Shown here: positions 24,201-50,475 of the stretch, piece by piece
Layout: the number at the start of each line of letters is the position of its first letter
Numbering within the stretch: the first letter of the stretch is position 1
DNA from: Henckelia pumila
Taxonomy: Eukaryota > Streptophyta > Magnoliopsida > Lamiales > Gesneriaceae
DNA: 64,000 nt
Reading direction: 5' to 3'
Assembly (NCBI RefSeq): GCF_033568475.1
Contig: NC_133123.1
Location: 132,776,930-132,840,929, forward strand
Notes under the pieces: generated by a model
The model's database searches: none
The model's input: the letters and a program-made list of their open reading frames with translations, nothing else
Told to the model about the DNA's origin: nothing
Made by a program: the position numbers and the translations under genes

Positions 24201-24455
24201 ATGTTTTGTTAATTTGTAGGATTTGTTACCGCAAAGGTGGCATGTTGTGGACAAGGGCCTTTTAATGGACTAGGACTATGCACACCACTATCCAACCTCT
24301 GCCCCAACAGAGACATTTTTGCCTTCTGGGATGCTTTCCATCCGTCCGAAAGGGCTAACCGATTGATCGTCAACCAGATGTTCTCGGGCTCGGTCGAATA
24401 CATGAACCCTATGAACCTCAGCACCATCATGGCTTTAGACGACGCTCAGACATGA
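21217..24455 (+). CDS. GDSL esterase/lipase, secreted (LTL1/CUS2-like)
   Basis: Five exons (21217-21448, 21918-22048, 22800-23042, 23825-24077, 24220-24455) join in frame into 364 residues, the normal length of plant GDSL lipases. Residues 1-26 are a signal peptide ending VEARA, so the enzyme should act in the apoplast, hydrolysing or transferring acyl esters. Block [17 protein letters not shown] carries the nucleophile Ser33; GTGPLGC and GGNDF carry the oxyanion-hole Gly and Asn; FWDAFHPSE near the C-terminus carries the catalytic Asp and His. The start at 21217 is preferred to an in-frame ATG 28 codons upstream because it puts the signal peptide at the N-terminus. The sequence recalls Arabidopsis LTL1 and the cutin-synthase-like CUS2, but substrate is inferred. 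It converges on the reductase gene with 319 bp between stops. Confidence 0.95.
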
Positions 24456-24774
24456 TACACATAACATAGAGTATCGTCAAGGGTCGTCCTGCGTGTATTT
24501 GTTGAAATATTTATGTCATTTTTGAGATTGATTAGTGTCCGGCATTAACAAGCCGTCGATTGTGAACGAACGTCGTCTGGTCTATTGTTTCTTAGAGTTG
24601 TCCTTGCTAGACACAAATATTGATTTGATGTAGAAGTCCATTGAACCATATAAAGAAAAATCATGTATCTTTCTTTTTTTCATGTTTACAATATGATTGG
24701 GAATTTCCATAATATGCATCGAGTACATTTAATTACATGCACTATTTCATATTTGTAAAGATTATGTCTATAGT

Positions 24775-26116
24775 CTATAAAATATATGGAATCAAACACT
24801 TGACATTGTTGGGGAAACTCTCAAATTTGGAAATGTACCATTTTCTTGTGGCATGGCTCCTCCCAACCAAATACAATGCTGATCCAAAAGCCCAAGAATA
24901 GGAAAACAGTGTCTGGGAAATGAATGCACATCCAAGAAAACCAATTATTTCAAAAAGATAATGGGGGCATGCAACTTTGGCAAAAAGGCCACCCTCAGGA
25001 ATCTTGTGGCCTTTCTCACCTTTTTCTCTGAGCTTGGAAAGTAGGTAGTGGTGATAAAAATTGCCAATGATTCCGACCAAAAACGCCACCAGACCGATGT
25101 ACTTCAGGTCGGTCGACGGCTCGGGAAAGCCTTGGGATTCGTGTTGGAAATAAAGCATGGCAGCAGACGAGGTGTGGTAGATGAGTGAAATGATGATCGT
25201 GGTATCTAATGTGATGAATCCACTGAATCTGTGAAGGAATAACACCTGAAAACATACAATATATTTTGGTTAGTTTGAAGTAAATTTCTACATGTAAAAT
25301 AGAAGTTGGGTTGGGTCGGGAGGAAGAACCAATAGGCCCACCCACTTAAACCTCGAACTTGTGCGGTAGGTCACATTTTTGGGCCAAGCCTGAAATTTGG
25401 GCCCTTATTCTGAACCCAAGACCGGAAAAAGTCCCGGTAAGTGGTCCCATAAAATTGAAACATGCATGCCCGATTAACAGTTTTGAAATAGATGCTACAT
25501 ATATATTTTGTATTTTGATCTTCATCTCATCATTTTTTTTTTTGAAAACAGAGTCATGAGTTATTTTGTGTCGAAACTTTGATTTATAATAATTAATTTG
25601 CCGATATATGATTTGATTTGGTTTGATTAAGCTTATAATATAGTTTTCAGGCTATTGCATAAACATTTTAACGAATACTCTCGTGACAGTTCAATCATAA
25701 TTTTTTTTAAGTTTTCATTTATTACTAACGTAACTCACGGAAGAAAAATGATAATATATGAATACTGCATATACCTCAAGAACCCTTTTGAGAAAATGAA
25801 TGGTGACTACTGATTTGAGCATGAGAAACCTGATATCCAGGTTGGGGAAAATCCTAAACGAAGAAATGGCTGCAACCAACGCTGGCGTGTACAAAAGCAG
25901 CATCCCGAACCTGCTGCTCAGCAAAATCTGCTTGTTCTTTTGGTAGCCCACGTTCCAGAATTTGGAGTACTGAAGGTGCTTCGTTCCCGTTGCTTCGGAA
26001 ATCCCCAGGCAAACGGTGGCTAACAAGGAGAAAACACACATGCCTGCCATGTAAATGGAACATGGTTCTTCGTATACGTAATCTTTCAACAATAATATTC
26101 TAATAATTCCCATCAT
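24775..26116 (-). CDS. Steroid 5-alpha-reductase family membrane protein (3-oxo-5-alpha-steroid 4-dehydrogenase-like)
   Basis: Two exons on the minus strand (26116-25775 and 25245-24775) join in phase after LKRVLE into 270 residues. Several hydrophobic segments fit a multi-pass ER membrane protein. The C-terminal half has the family's conserved stretches: LHRFSG at the start of exon 2, GNFYHHYLLSKLR, KIPEGGLFAKVACPHYLFEI (the region that includes NADPH-binding residues in steroid reductases) and the terminal WYISKFESFPNNVKCLIPYIL-type end. It is closer to the poorly studied plant group around At5g16010 than to the brassinosteroid enzyme DET2, whose conserved N-terminus is not seen. The substrate is unknown. 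It is convergent with the GDSL gene. Confidence 0.9.
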
Positions 26117-26476
26117 TAAATTATACGTTACTGGATTGGGTCAATCCATCTTATGTATATATAACATTTTTTGTGTATATAATATGAATTCATATGTACG
26201 GTGTTGCGGCCAACGCCGAATTCCTTATCTTATTATTTAATTATTTTCTTTGACTTGCGAAAGAGTATTATAATTTTGACATGAGTTATTTTTAAATATA
26301 CATATATTTTAAAAAAACGTTGACTATATAAATAAACGACAAATACATTTACGTATGTTTCTCATCTTAAAAAATTAAACTAGTTTCATTTGAACAGCTG
26401 AATAACCGAATAATTTGCATTTACTCTCTCTATGTTTTATGTATTTGATATTCATCGCTCTTATATGTTATAATTT

Positions 26477-27816
26477 TCTATATATATATATATAAATAGA
26501 AAAGTATACTAAAAAAATAAAAATTAACTTTTTTCGCCTAAAGTTTCATTCCAAAAATAGTAAATGCATAAAAAAAATACAAATAAAGATAATATTGAAT
26601 TTAAATTCAGATATAAAGATAAATTCAAAAAAAAGATTATATTATGAGTAAGTGATAGAAATTTTTATCTAAATATTTTAAAACACATGTAAAAATACGA
26701 TTAAATTTATAAAAATTTAAAATAATATTCTCATCATGAAAAAATTATAGTTTTTGGTTAATAGGGTGATTGTTCTGCATATATACATATACGTGTCACA
26801 TATTTAAAAAATGATATTATGCATAATAGACTTATTGAATCTAAAAAATTTAAAATATAGATAAAAAATCTACATATCTATATATATATATAAACAAAAA
26901 ATTTCATAAATAGAAATAAAACAACTTTTCTCGCCAAAAAGACATTTCCAAAAATACTAAAGATATCATAAAATTAAAAAATATAAATAATATATTATTT
27001 AATTCAAAATTATAGATAGAGATAATAATGAATATTCAAAAAATAATATGATATTATAAACGATAAAAATTTGATCTAAAATTTTAAAATATAGATAAAA
27101 ATACTATTTATTTTTTTCTTTTATCTTTGGTTGTTTTGCCTAATACAACAAAATTTGTAGATCAAATTTTACAAGCCAAAAAATAAATACAAGAGTTTAA
27201 TATATCAAAATATTATGATAAATTAAATACAAAATATTGCGATAAAATATCAGGAAATTATTGTTGTAGATATCATTGTACATGATATTTGTTATACTTT
27301 TAGCATTTTTATATATAAAAACATAAAAATCAGATACAAATAGTTAAACTAAAGTTTTGAAAATATAAATAAAAAATATAATTGAATTAAAACAAAAATC
27401 AAAATAATATTTTTACAACATTTATTTATTTTTTACTTTTTTATAAAAATAAGATAGAGTTTTTTTTTTTAAAAAAAATATTTTTCAGTATGAAACAAAA
27501 TTTAATTTAAAGGTGTTTTGTTTCTTTTATATATATATATAACAGTAAATAAATATTTAAAAAAGTAATAATATTATTAGTGATATGCTATTTAATTCAA
27601 AAATTTTAAATATACATAAAAATAAGATTGTAAAAAATTTAAATAGTCTTTTTTCATCAAGTAAAATTTAACATTTACTTTTAATAGGATGATTGGTTTC
27701 TCTATATGCGTATATAGATATACGCAACAAATATTTAAAAAACGATGATGCTACGAGCGATATATTATTTAATATAAAAATTTTAGAATGTAGATAAAAA
27801 TACGATTGAAGTTAAA

Positions 27817-27871
<55 letters not shown>

Positions 27872-29056
27872 CAGAAAAATATACTAAAAATAGAAACATG
27901 AAACTTTTTCGTGTTTTCGGAAAATAATAACAATTATCATTAAATTTAAAAATACAATAATATGCTATGGAATTTAAATTATAAATAGATATAGCGTTGA
28001 ATATTCAACAAAAGATAACATTATTTTATCTAAAAATTATATATATATATATTTCAACCGAAAAATAATTTTTGAAAATAGTGAATATATTATTATCATC
28101 AAATTTAAAAATTCAAATAAGATATTATTGAATTAAAAAATATAGATAGAGATAACATAGGATATTCAAGAAAATATAATACATGATTTAAGTGATATAA
28201 TTGTTGATCTAAATTTTTTTAAAATATAGATAAATATAAAATTTAATTTTTAATTTTTTTTTTCATAATCATACTTATAGTTGCTTTTGTTTATTTAATT
28301 TTATATACTTTATATATTAATTTTTGTTAATATAAATAACATTTTATACTAATTTTACAGAGTTTAATGTAACTTATCTTATTCAAATATTATGTATCTA
28401 TATTTTATTTTAATTATTTTTATATTTTATTTTTTCTATTTTTCTATTTCAAATTTAAATTTTTAAAATTTAAAAAATTTCTATTTTGTTTTTGTATAGA
28501 ATACAAATATTGCATGCATCAAATTTATAATTATTCGATAAATAAATTACTTAGGAAATAATAAAATTTTAAATATACGAAGGTAATATGAAGAAGTAAG
28601 ATATTAAAATAAGACATTTATAAAAAAAATATGGGTGTAACAACTTTTTTTTTAATAAAAACATCTTAAAGGATGTCAAATAGCTTATCTCAATAACTCA
28701 ACTATTTAAAACTGTTTTCTAATAGTTTTTCAAAGAAATTTATTAAAATTATAAACTCCGTCAAACACCCCCTCCAATCATAATGAATTTAAATTGATTC
28801 CAATACTATAATGATTTGAAATCCGTTGTGATCATCTCAATTGTAGTGTAATAAGTATCAGATAAATTTTATTTTATTTTTAAAAAGTTATCTAAACAAT
28901 GAAAACACATTTATATTGATAAATTTTAAATTATTTAATCCAATTTAACCTTAATTTATTTCTATTTTAATTATTTTTTAAACAATCATATTTATTAATT
29001 TTTCCAAAAAATTACATAAAAATAGCACTCTGTGCATCGCACAGGTGGAATACTAG
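26477..29056 (+). mobile_element. Second Helitron (non-autonomous) with the same terminus type
   Basis: The 3' end has a 6-bp stem CTGTGC-ATC-GCACAG (29030-29044) and the terminal CTAG at 29053-29056 followed by T. The last 25 bases are nearly the same as those of the Helitron ending at 14977. A 5' start at TCTATATATAT (26477) is proposed but not certain. The interior is AT-rich, non-coding and built partly from repeated units. No transposase is visible. Confidence 0.65.
26480..28240. repeat. Four diverged repeat units inside the Helitron
   Basis: The order [AT run] - AGAAAA-TATACTAAAAA - TTTTTCGCC/TTTTTCGTG - AAATAGTAAAT - ATAGATAAAAATACGATT recurs, diverged, starting near 26480, 26880, 27860 and 28050. 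A long (AT)n run sits at about 27822-27869. Confidence 0.6.
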
Positions 29057-29798
29057 TTAATTTTAATAAGAGAAATGTGGGTCGAATACATAAAGTGCAA
29101 AGGACGTGAATGCAAACGAAATCAGGGCATATGACTTTTTACTTGGTCGATGAATTACATTTGAGTATTTTTCAATGTTTTTCATGTCTTAACACACACG
29201 CAAAAATCGCGAACAAGTAAATTTACACAAGATTATGCTATTAAAAAGGAAAAAAAAAAACCATTAGGCCATTACCGACATGTTTCACAAAAACAATTCT
29301 CTTTTGATGTGTGTGTATTACGTGTTATCTTTTTTTTATATATTTTTGAAAAAGTTGGAAGCCTATATATATAATTTTTCTTTCAAATATATTTAATTTT
29401 AACCATGCACACATATATTTTAGTTCAAATCATGAACGCGAAAAAAGAAATCCATCATATAATTTGAAACCAAAGGCCAAAGATTAGCAGCATTTTTTAA
29501 ATTGAACCTCAATTCTCCCCAATTTTCAACTCCTCCAGATCTCTTTCAAATGATACCTAATTTCCCGGCTACCGCCCAAACTTGTCAAAATTTAAAGTCA
29601 AATATTAAAATATAAAGCTAAAAATTGCCTCAATTCTACTTCAAAAATCAAACCTTATCACCTACAAAATGTTTTATTGCGATTTCTTCCACACTTGTGA
29701 CTTAACGAGTAAATATTTGAATGAAAAAGAATAATAATACTATGATACAGAGGCAGCACGCAGAAAAAAATTCCCCACATCTATCTTCATCTATCATT
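29057..29798. other. Intergenic DNA and probable PELOTA 3' UTR
   Basis: No gene seen. The right part (about 29600-29798) probably belongs to the 3' UTR of the minus-strand PELOTA gene. Confidence 0.5.
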
Positions 29799-32700
29799 TT
29801 ACATTTCTATGTCTTCCAAGTCTGGCAAAGGAAAACGAAGTATCGCCGCGATACCAGTAAGCTGTGCCAGTTCTGAACCTCAGACATTGAAAAAGAAAGA
29901 GCTTGTTAATATTTGGTCATGATCAATTAACATGATAACAAGGAAGAATAAAACGATTTTTTTAAGGAAAAAAAAAACAAATTACGCGCAAAGGATATAC
30001 ACAGGGGAGTTCAACGAAAAAACATAGGGATGTACTTACGTTCTCCCGACACGTGCATGGAGGAGAAGATGTGAGCAGTGCCGCCTGAGTTCTTGACGGA
30101 ATCTACCAAGTTCACATACCTTTGCCTCGTTGGTATATCAGAGTTCCTGGAAAAACATCGTTGTTGAGTGATAAATAGAGTGATCATACGGCTTTGTAGG
30201 GTTTCAATTTCGTGAGGAAATGGCAGAATACACCATTCAAGTTTGGGTATAGGTTCAGATAGAGGCCAAAACTTGTCCAAATCTCGAAAAGCTTGATCCA
30301 AGTTTTTCTACTTCCACATCATACTTCTTTTGCCACACGATTTTTATTTCAATACAAACTTCGTATAAAACAAGTCTGGATCATGAAACTTACCCAATTA
30401 CCCCATACTCAAAGTACAGCGTGTTTAACAAACATGCTTAGCACATGGAGAAAGCAAGAGCAGATTAATTGAAGACAGAAAAATATGATGAAGGCCACAA
30501 CAAGTTCAGTAAATCAGAAACAAAATTCTAATCATTCACCCTTTCCGTCCGGTTACTGGGAGGTCTTTTAAGAGATGAAAAAATCACTAACCTGAAGAGC
30601 TCATCTGTAATGAGAAGCGTCTGGACAGCTAGTCGCTCATGGGCAACTTCAACGTGTTTTGGTCCATAACAAGCTCGAGCAGGATCCTGTTCAACACCAC
30701 AACAGATTAACTAAAATAAACCAAACTACTAAACCATGTTGATTATAAATTTGACTTTAGTAAATAATGAGCTTCATAATCAAGGAAAAAAAGAGGCGGA
30801 AATACTAGCAAATTGTGAACATTGGTAAAGAGAGAACCGACATTTGAGAGCATGGCAAAGAAATCCTTGAGTGCCCGGACCTGTATTAAAGTAAAATGAA
30901 TAATAAATCCTATAAGAAACGATTTTAACAAACAAAACACAAACCAACCCAATATTTTCAACCACTAATGATAGCAACCGAGTGAACAATGCATATTGCT
31001 ACCTCTTGTGCAGCTTTTGTGTCTTTAATCATACTCATGACGTTTGGAGCATCCAAAACCTCCCTTAAACTATGCCTGTGCATATTTTTCAAATATAAAA
31101 TTATAATAATGAGTTATGATTACACACATCATACTATCGGTTAAATTATCTTAACATAAGTAGATTCAATAAACTCCGAATGTTGATTCAATATATTGAA
31201 AAGTCAACCTGTAGGATGGTTGGATATTATTTTGAAGAAAAGGCCTTATAACATATTTTCATGTCATTTCACATTCACGGACATATTCACAAACATTAAA
31301 TACAAATTTTCACAAACTTGAAACAATTGGCTACCATGAGTTGGAGTATCCAACAGATATATTGATTATTTTGTAGAAGCTGTTTCCACACCAAGATTTC
31401 TACTTTTCGTCCGAAAATTTAAGAAGTTCTGCCGCCTTCCCCCTCATTTCTGTTTTCTGATTATATTGTTTCGTCTTTGTTATTTTTGGTAAATAACAGA
31501 TAAAGAAAGAGACATTTAGTAGAACAATAAATACCATTTTTTAGGCAGATTAAGGAAGATTCAATGAGCAAAGTTCACATCAGACAAGATTCAAACTTGT
31601 TATAAATAAGGTAACATCGAAACAGCAACAAGAAAATGGACAGAAGAGAAAGATGGATGTACTTGTATCCAGAAGTAGTATGCACAAGAACGATACGTGA
31701 TTTATTCTCGATGATGGATCTAAGTGACCTCCTCTCCGCCTCCAACATCAAGTGTCGATGAAATTGATCCTGAACATGCATGGAATTGATCCAGAGCCAT
31801 TATTCCATCATTATTATTAAATAAATAAATTTCAGAATGATAGAGCAAAAGACAAAAAAAATCATAGAGAAAATTGGAATACAGCTCTTTAACGTGCTTA
31901 TTGGCAGGAGAAGAGCTACCTTGGTAAAACCGGGACTTGCAATCACAGCACAACGAACAATGCTAAAATCAACATGTTTAAGGAATGCCTAAATCAAGCA
32001 GAACAAAATCGTTGATCCTATTTAGTAATGTTTTTGAAATAGACACGAAATGAATACAAAAAAGCTAAGCACTCAAATTTACCACTAAAACATTGTCGAA
32101 AAACTTGTTCAGTGCCTGTCAAAACAAGCATCCATCTATCAGTAACGATTCAAGTGCTACAATCCCAGGAAAGAAGCTAGCAGATTTAATTAATCAAGTA
32201 ACATTTTTGGGAAACAACTAACTGTCATACTTTGTCATAACCTGCAATTGCAGGACCGTGCTTGCGTGGTATTGAAGTCTCTACACGAGAACGAGTTGTT
32301 GTAACACTGTTAATATTAACCCATTTAAAAATGAGATTGTGATTAGAAGACAATAATCTGCAACAAACTCAAATTTTAGTAGTTCTTGCATAAGAAACCG
32401 ATTTTAAACAGTTCCATCCAATGAAATTATCTAATAAAGTCTAGATAGATGCTCAAATTCATATGATCCACTCATAAACTAGTTGCAAGAAGATGACAAT
32501 AACCAGTGGCCAAGGGGAATCATGAAAAACACAATTAGAAAAAGATACACATCCAGTACAAGGCATGATCTATTGAAATTTTTAATACCAGTACCTTTTG
32601 CCAACAAGTAAAATATGAGCCATGCCTTCTTGCATCAGAACAACAGCAAGGTCCGCACTTGCCGTAGGATCTGAAACATTAAAATATAAGCTTCAAATCC

Positions 32701-35615
32701 ACAGACATACAAATAATCACAATTTCAGAAAAATGAAATGTGTGTCCTGCTAGCACTACATATGAAAAGCAATTCAAGAAAAAAAGCAGCTTCCCGGTAC
32801 AAACACCATAGGATATATGTTCACAATTTCCCAACAATTTTAAAATTATGGTGCCAGAACAAACTTATTACTTGTTATCATGGTTTACCATCATAGGGCA
32901 CTCAACTATTCTAAAATTCTCAGATGGTCATGAGGTAACACAGCATGCTGTTGAGGCAATTACATGACTATGGTTTATAACCATAAAAGGGCAAAACCGT
33001 AAACAAAGTTATTTGTCCAAAAGATGAGTAATATAGGATTTGACTGTTTTTATTAGAAAGCTCGATGAAAATTAAAAGTATGTAGCACAAAAACAAGAAA
33101 GACAAATAATGAGGTCACATGGATCAGTTCAATTTCCATACCAGATGCTTGATGCAGCACATCCAATGCCACTGAGTCCCAGATTTCCTAGCAAACGAAT
33201 GAACGATGCATAGAGACTTAATTAGTACAAAATTAATTTGCTGCAATTTTTTGGCATTTATGCTATCGGTGCAGAATCTAATAATGTAGAAAACAAATTA
33301 TTTCCAAGAACCAAGGACATCGAGAGTGTTCTCGTTGCCCCATTAAATTCGCATTTTACATGAAAAATATCACTGTGTAGTTTCCCTGCCATTCCTTAAG
33401 TTTGTGGTTGGTTCCCTTAGCGGAGGATGCCATGATAATCCTTATTCATCACTTCTTTGTTTCCAATCAAGTCCATTCATCCAAACCCATGAGCTCATCA
33501 TTGTTGACTGTTCACATGTGATATTCCATCCCATTTCTCTCACATTATTGTTGATCTCATCAACCCAGAAAACTAAATTGAGAAAAGAAAGCTACAATTC
33601 TAGTCCTAGAAAACATAATTATTTGAGGTATAATGTTATACCACCTTTCATTCCAAACCAAATCACTAACACCAAACCCATTATTAGCAATCTATTACTA
33701 TTTCTATTCCCATTGTACTATTTCAATAATCACGGTAATCATATCACTTCAACCTAACCCAGCCTAATATTCTGAGGCAATGCTCTAGTTGGTTTTTGGA
33801 ATAAATAGTGGGACCAAGACACTAAAGTCAAACTTCCTCACATTAAATAAGGCAAGCACATATACAATTTCATGTTTTTTGTTCAACACACAACATCAAA
33901 ATTAACATTAAAGTCTTGTTGCAACGAGTACAAGTGCAATCAAATTTATAACTAAAAAAAGCAAGGAGATGCAGAAACTTAAATAAAGTAGTAAAAAATG
34001 ACACACCTTCCTTAACACAAACGGTCGGTGGAGCTCAACTTCTAGTGTGTGAAATGCCCCAATCTGCAGCGTGATAACAACATGGTAGCCCCAATGCTAT
34101 TAAAAAACATAAAAATATAAGGTGTAACGGCCACAAACCTTGACATGTTCATTCTCCAAGATATTCTTCCCACGTATACGTAGGACAGATCCTTCTTTGT
34201 CATACTCGATGGCCTAACATATATCATTCATTTCAGTCTAGGATTTGTGGACAAGATTAACACAATCCTCTAAGGCATTTGAGATTATTATCGTGAACAA
34301 CTAGAACAAATGGATTGGAATGTGTGAAGTGCTACCATGAAAAATTTTTCATACTTCAAATCTTTTTTCAACACACTAATCTTAAGTCTAACCTCGACTT
34401 TGATCTCAAGCTTCAGTTTAACTCTTTCAGCATCTCTTCCCCCCGAAGCAGCTTCTCTCAAAACCTTCCTATTTACAGATCACAATCATCAAACACACTC
34501 TTCACAACCATCAGATTAAAAATTTCAGGGCACTAGTTCATAATTGTTCCATTTCATAACAAAAAATTACGTACAATGTGTAAGACCTATAGAATCATTG
34601 TTAAATAGGCACAAAATTCGATTTGAGTTCCAGCCTTCCAGGATGAGAAGCACGAAAAAACCATGATAAAATAGAATAATAAAAAGAACTTTTTCTTCTG
34701 AGTTTCCAGGATGAGAATCGCGAGAAAACCATGATAAAATAGAATAAATAACTTTTTCTTCTCCTTGCTTTAGCCTTTCCCTAAATTTTTAGAATAATGA
34801 CGTATAACGATAATTATAACAATTATATCGTGAGATTTTGCTTTTATATCGTGAAATTTTGTATTCAATATATCATGAGATTTGACAAATAAAATTTTTG
34901 TATTAGATTTTTCATGATGTAATAATTGTCGTACAACCCTGTAGCATTACTAAAAATTGTAGGAGCATATTACTTGCTACAATAGGCAATCCTCAACCCG
35001 ATCTTCCTTAAATTCAAGAATAAGTATTAGAGTCACAAGAAAACTTGTAGTTCACGTGGAAAGCTCCCCTCTTCTTATTTTCTATTACATTATTTACTTT
35101 CTTACGAAGTAAGGATCGCGTGACTACATGCATATTCAATCTATCTTTAAATTACTGAAAGCAGATGCCGATGAAAGGAGCAATCCCTCGCTCACTGGTA
35201 TAATAAGCATAAAGTTCAATTTATTATTAAAAATAAAAAGCCCACAAAAGCCACCTGATTAGGGCGTAAAATATATGATTTAAAGCCACTGACAAAAGCT
35301 TGACATACCTCACTGTGACAGCCAAGACACTATCACCCTCAGATATCAAATTGTAGGCGAGCCACAAGTCATCCGCTTCGTCGGGAACCATCTGCATCAA
35401 AACCCAGAAACAAAACAAATCAAGCACGATAAAAAAATTGAAAATTGAATCCAAATTACTCAAACCCACCTTTGTCGTCCAAGAATTAGAGAAGAATGTA
35501 AATAAATTTTCATATATTGAAATTACTGTTCAAGGAAACCAGAAAAAAGGTGAGAAAAAACAACCTTCACGCTTCCAGGACCACCGCGTATGAAATCTCT
35601 GCGAACGATCTTCAT
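29799..35615 (-). CDS. PELO: PELOTA (Dom34) ribosome-rescue factor
   Basis: Sixteen minus-strand exons join without a break into 378 residues, the usual length of plant PELOTA: 35615-35565, 35391-35309, 34468-34393, 34213-34139, 34063-34007, 33187-33142, 32670-32595, 32306-32231, 32115-32083, 31988-31920, 31769-31663, 31075-31003, 30880-30842, 30686-30592, 30146-30040, 29872-29799. The protein starts [17 protein letters not shown] (Sm-like N domain), continues through the eRF1-like middle domain and ends [20 protein letters not shown] with the GTPase HBS1 enters the empty A site of stalled ribosomes and splits them in no-go and non-stop decay. Like other PELOTA proteins it lacks the GGQ motif of eRF1. 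Residue 16 is Val, the common allele; Val16Gly underlies tomato ty-5 virus resistance. It is head to head with the kinase gene. Confidence 0.97.
34637..34770. repeat. About 68-bp imperfect tandem duplication in a PELOTA intron
   Basis: TCCAGGATGAGAA ... CCATGATAAAATAGAATAA occurs at 34637 and again at 34705, inside the second PELOTA intron. Confidence 0.85.
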
Positions 35616-37307
35616 GATATTAGCTTCCCCCCCCTTCTTTTTTTGGCTTTAAGACTGATGAGGAAAGTATTGGTAGCTTCTGTTGTGTTGAGAATCTTGA
35701 TGTTCGATGCAAATTGCACTAACTTTTGGTGTTAATCTTCTTCTACTAATATGTTATTGTGGTGTGACGGGGTGTTTACTGTGATTCGATTAATTTTGTT
35801 CTTATTTCTGATAAAAAAATAATATTTTTTAAGTAAATTTTTTTTTATTAATGAGTTATTTAAATAAATTATTTGTGTAACAAAATTAACATGTTTGTAT
35901 TTTAATTAACTATTTTCAATTGACGAGGCTGGATATGAATTTACGATTATATTTTATTTTAATTTTTAATATTATCAAAATTATTGGATAAATTACTTAT
36001 TTTATATGGTCAATTTTTTGTTTTACTTTTTTTATTTATTTTTTTATTTATCGAAATGACATTTGTATCTTTTTTTTTTTAAAATTTCCCAAATGTCTGC
36101 TAATTTTTGTAAAATTGATGTATATATAGAGCTTTGGTGATTAAATGTTCACGGAGATACTATATTGTTTACAATTTTCTAATTATACCATTTTTTTGTT
36201 TTCGTTAAAAACAAATTGTATAATAATACAATACATTTAACGAGATACTAATATTTTGCTATGATCTTATATTGAACCCAAAAATTATTTTGTATCTTTA
36301 ATTAATTGAGTCAAATCTGAACAAAAAATTATTGATAAAACATATATTAAATTCGGTATCTTCGTGTAAAAAATGTCAGTGGAATATTCTTATTTTTGTT
36401 CCGCGAATGAAAAAATTAAAAATTATCCATAATCATGCTTTCAAAATTGATTCGTCTATTTACTTGGTGAATCTGCAGTGTCTCTTCAATTTTAGAAAAT
36501 AATTTCAGTCAATTTTTTTTAAGAAGCAAGAAATTAATTTCAGTTATCATAACGACTAAAACGCGTTTCTTTTGTTTAGCTTGTCCGAATGAATCTAAAG
36601 CTCCGCAACTTCCGTCTGCATAGATTAAATATTAATAATTATTATACACACACATTAAAGTCTTTAATTAATAAGAACCCACCAAAGAAATGGATCGGTT
36701 TTGACCTGCTTCTTATCAAGATCTCAACTTTTTTTTCCCAGTGTGTATTCTAGGCGGCCAGCCTGCACATATATGCTTCGATTTCAGTCTTTGACCGTAC
36801 CATTTCTTCCAAGAAAAACATGTTCTAAAGAAACGGACGATTACTCCGCTGCTCTCTTGACGGGCTTTGCTCTTTGCTCACTGTTTCTTTGCTGTCTTTG
36901 TCAATAGTTTGGACCCTTTGAATTCGAGCAGGTTTGACAGTTTCCCAATCTTGTTTTATGATTTTCTTGATGCCTGAATTGGGTATTCATGGTTGATATC
37001 CTGAATTTTGATGTGTGCTTGTGTGGATGAGATTATGCTGTCTATCCTATATGAACTGATTTGCAATCTCTAGTGAGCTGAAAGTATTTGATTTTGATCT
37101 TCTCTTTGCAATCGTGATGTTGTTGCATGTGTTTATGCATTTATTATAGTGGATTTGAAGTGAAAAAGGAAAATTTTGACTTTGTTTTGAATATGGATCA
37201 AAAGGTGGATCTTCTTTCTTCAGCAGGGCTTTCTTTCCGGTGGCAGAGTTAGATTGATGGTGGAGATCGAGGAACTTTGAAGAAGAAATTATTTAGTTTG
37301 CGGATAG
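35616..37307. promoter_or_regulatory. Shared upstream region between PELOTA and the kinase gene
   Basis: A 1.69-kb divergent intergenic region. The left part carries the PELOTA promoter. The kinase transcript probably begins around 36600-36700. A leader intron is likely, with a donor-like GCAGGT near 36930 and an acceptor-like TTCTTCAG near 37222, as is common in this kinase group; this is inferred from splice-like sites only. Confidence 0.45.

Positions 37308-50475
<13,168 letters not shown>

Noticed and set aside
36701-36907. 68-codon frame upstream of the kinase
   Set aside because: It falls in the probable kinase leader and has no protein similarity; at most an upstream frame.
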